Positions 61,072-64,000 of a stretch of DNA of 64,000 bases are shown piece by piece. The DNA comes from Nocardiopsis gilva YIM 90087 (GTDB lineage: Bacteria > Actinomycetota > Actinomycetes > Streptosporangiales > Streptosporangiaceae): NCBI RefSeq assembly GCF_002263495.1, contig NZ_CP022753.1, forward strand, positions 3,472,001 through 3,536,000, written 5' to 3'. Every line of letters starts with the position of its first letter. Positions within the stretch are counted from its first letter, which is position 1. Made by a program: the position numbers and the translations under genes. Below the pieces are notes generated by a model. It was not told where the DNA came from, ran no database searches, and saw nothing but the letters and a program-made list of their open reading frames with translations.

Positions 61072-61599
61072 TCAGCCGCGGCCGCGGAGGGGCTCCAGTT
61101 GGGTCGCCGAGGTGATGCGGCGCAGGTGGGTGGGGTGCGGCCCGGGCGCGGGCGTGAAGATCCGCAGCAGGAACGGGCCGGGCAGGACGGTGGCGGCCAC
61201 CCAGGTGTGCGCGGTGGTCAGGACGGTGAAGGTGTACGGGTCGGCGTCCAGGGTGATGCGGGCCTGCGACCAGGCGGCGTCCGGGGGCGGCCCGATGGCC
61301 TGGGCGCTGAGGGGGTCGCGCATGCGGCGCTCCATGAGGTCGCGCTCGGCGCAGAATCCCCGTAGTTCCCGCTCGCCGGGGGCGGTGCCGGCCTCCCAGG
61401 CGCGCGTGGCGATCTCCAGGTCGGGGCCGCTGTCGGGTCCCTCGGGGGTGGAGCCGAAGTCGACCACCACCTTGGTGGGCAGCGTGGCGCCGGGGTCGAC
61501 GGTGGTGGAGCTGACGCGTCCGCGCCGTCGTTCGTCGACCGGGGCGTAGAGCGGAAGCGCGTGGAGGATGTCGGCGAAGGCGGTGGCGTCGTCGTTCAT
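61072..61599 (-). CDS. Hypothetical protein
   Basis: A 175-residue soluble protein with ATG at 61599. It starts MNDDATAFADILHALPLYAP and contains PGATLPTKVVVDFGSTPEGP, HAWSQARITLD-like segments and WVAATVLPGPFLLRIFTPAP. I recognise no domain. No signal peptide or membrane segment is visible. A longer frame to 61740 is arginine-rich read-through and overlaps the divergent hydrolase promoter. It stands alone, 67 bases after the VOC gene on the same strand. Confidence 0.6.
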   Translation of the reverse strand: MNDDATAFADILHALPLYAPVDERRRGRVSSTTVDPGATLPTKVVVDFGSTPEGPDSGPDLEIATRAWEAGTAPGERELRGFCAERDLMERRMRDPLSAQAIGPPPDAAWSQARITLDADPYTFTVLTTAHTWVAATVLPGPFLLRIFTPAPGPHPTHLRRITSATQLEPLRGRG

Positions 61600-61807
61600 G
61601 GGCGGTGGTGGTCGTCCCCGGTCGGATCGTGGCCGGCCCGCAGCGGCCGGTCGGTCGTGTGGGCGCGACGTTACCGCACGTGGGTGGTGTCGCGGGGGCG
61701 GGGCGCGGCCGGAGGTCCGACCGGACCAAATCCCTTCCAATGGCCATTGTCATGGTTTAGGCTCGGGCAGCACTGGATGTGACTCGTCGGTAGCCACGAA
61801 AGGCGCC

Positions 61808-62779
61808 ATGCTCATGGACAACGGACCGGCCTCCCCCGCCCCCTCGGCCGCTCGGACGGCGCCGGCGACTCCACGCCGCGACCTCAGCGTCCGCTCCGCC
61901 GACGGAACCCGCCTGCACGTGGAGGTGCACGGCCCCGACGACGCGCCGAGTATCGTGCTCAGCCACGGCTGGACGTGTTCCATCCCGTTCTGGGCCCCGG
62001 TCGTCAACGCGCTCGGCCCCGCCTACCGCGTCGTCCTGTACGACCAGCGCGGCCACGGCCGCAGCGCCCGGACCTCCCGCCACGCCTACGGTGTCTCGGC
62101 CCTGGCCGACGACCTGTGCGCGGTGCTGCGCGCCACGGTCCCGGCGGGCACGCGCGCCGTGCTGGGCGGGCACAGCATGGGCGGGATGACGCTGATGGCC
62201 GCCGCCCAGCGGCCGGAGGTGCGCGAACGGGCCGCGGCCGCGGCGCTGATCAGCACCGGATGCTCCGACCTGCTGGCCTCCGCCCGCGTCGTGCCCGGCG
62301 CCGCGCGCTTCCCCCGCCTCGGTACGGCCGGGCACCGCCTGCTCCTCGGCGCGCCTCTGCCCCTGGGGCCGATGACGCCGCTCACCCGGGCCGCGCTGCA
62401 CTACGTGACGATGGCCCCCGACGCCAACCCGCGAATGGTCGACTTCTGCGCGCGTCTCGTCCACGCCTGCCCGTCTCTGCCGCGCGCTCACTGGGGCCGA
62501 GTGCTCGCCGAGCTCGACGTGGAACGCGAGGTTCGGGCACTGGAGTACCCCACCACGGTCGTCGCCGGCGGACGCGACCGCCTCACCCCGATCGCCCACG
62601 CCCACCGCATCGCCGCCGCCCTGCCCAACTGCGAGGGTCTGGTCGAGATCCCCGGGGCCGGGCACATGACACCGCTGGAGGACCCCGGCACGGTCGTGAG
62701 CGTCATCTCGGGTCTGGTCGACCGCCACCTCACAGCCGCAAAGAAGGGGAAGAAGAAGCCGACGCGGCAGACCGCCTGA
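61808..62779 (+). CDS. Alpha/beta-hydrolase
   Basis: A 323-residue alpha/beta-hydrolase. It has VLSHGWTCSIPFWAPVVNAL, VVLYDQRGHGRSARTSRHAY, the nucleophile elbow VLGGHSMGGMTLMAAAQRPE, the acid in VVAGGRDRLTPIAHAHRIA and the His in IPGAGHMTPLEDP. The first 35 residues are a low-complexity lead and the C-terminus is lysine-rich (KKGKKKPTRQ). It resembles chloroperoxidase/esterase-type hydrolases; substrate unknown. ATG 61808 follows AAAGGCGCC. It is followed by a 270-base gap before the convergent RNase H gene. Confidence 0.87.
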   Translation: MLMDNGPASPAPSAARTAPATPRRDLSVRSADGTRLHVEVHGPDDAPSIVLSHGWTCSIPFWAPVVNALGPAYRVVLYDQRGHGRSARTSRHAYGVSALADDLCAVLRATVPAGTRAVLGGHSMGGMTLMAAAQRPEVRERAAAAALISTGCSDLLASARVVPGAARFPRLGTAGHRLLLGAPLPLGPMTPLTRAALHYVTMAPDANPRMVDFCARLVHACPSLPRAHWGRVLAELDVEREVRALEYPTTVVAGGRDRLTPIAHAHRIAAALPNCEGLVEIPGAGHMTPLEDPGTVVSVISGLVDRHLTAAKKGKKKPTRQTA

Positions 62780-63047
62780 TGAGCGCCGCCGGGCCAGCCC
62801 ACGGCGGAGCCCCGGGTGGCCCGGTCCCCGCACACCGGCCGACGGTGATCACTCGCGGCAATGGGGAACCCCGTGGTCGCCAGCCGGGTGCCCCCGAGCC
62901 GTTCGGGCCGGAGCACGGTGGCGCCGAACTCCAGACGCGGAACGCGCTGGTACGTAGGAATCCACGGGTCCGTGCCCCCACCCCCGTCCCACCGCGCGGA
63001 GCCGACCAGAACCCCGGCCGGGTCCCGCGTGCAGGACACGGGCCCGG

Positions 63048-64000
<953 letters not shown>

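Overview
The window is high-GC actinobacterial chromosome. Actinobacterial hallmarks include a CseABC-like envelope-stress operon, a DUF5753-type helix-turn-helix regulator beside an RsbW-like ATP-binding protein, a SapA-like secreted protein, an ArsR-type mercury regulator and TIGR03083/DinB-like enzymes. A Nocardiopsaceae-like organism (Nocardiopsis/Streptomonospora type) fits, but the genus is inferred from general gene content, not from a marker gene. No rRNA, tRNA or CRISPR array was recognised.

Layout. Positions 1-5,200 hold efflux genes (a truncated DHA2 exporter and a MarR/MFS pair with a palindromic operator), a secreted protein and relics of IS66, Tn3 and ISKra4. Positions 5,875-13,088 form a complete Tn3-family unit transposon bounded by 39-bp inverted repeats (35/39 matching). 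It carries a decayed tnpA, an aminoglycoside-phosphotransferase-like kinase, an amidase and a serine resolvase. Positions 13,199-22,459 hold a P450 with a divergent regulator, a hydrolase/excisionase-like pair, and an AraC-VOC-UvrA-like (DrrC-like) set. Positions 22,700-32,000 are a second mosaic: relic genes, an acyl-CoA-dependent alpha-oxoamine synthase facing a GNAT-type acyltransferase (a candidate Gram-positive sphingoid-lipid pair), three Tn3 relics and two IS5-type copies.

Positions 32,500-49,600 are mostly ordinary accessory metabolism: a MerR-controlled three-gene operon, a flavin monooxygenase behind a long palindrome, MOSC, DJ-1/PfpI, GlxA-like regulator, methyltransferase, adenosine deaminase, ECF sigma factor, haloalkane dehalogenase, merB with an ArsR-type regulator, and cseA-cseB-cseC without sigE. 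Positions 49,600-57,400 hold a broken polysaccharide deacetylase, a PAP2 phosphatase, an SDR, regulators and a PadR/NmrA pair.

The most promising candidate for an undescribed system is at 57,491-60,022. A 36-residue acidic peptide with one cysteine near its N-terminus overlaps a YcaO-domain gene, followed by a proline-iminopeptidase-like hydrolase; a methyltransferase diverges upstream. This looks like a minimal RiPP cluster whose core may be N-terminal, as in bottromycin. Several otherwise well-preserved genes (tnpA, YcaO, PAP2, TPR, tnpR) carry single frameshifts, some in G/C runs, so sequencing error must be separated from real decay.
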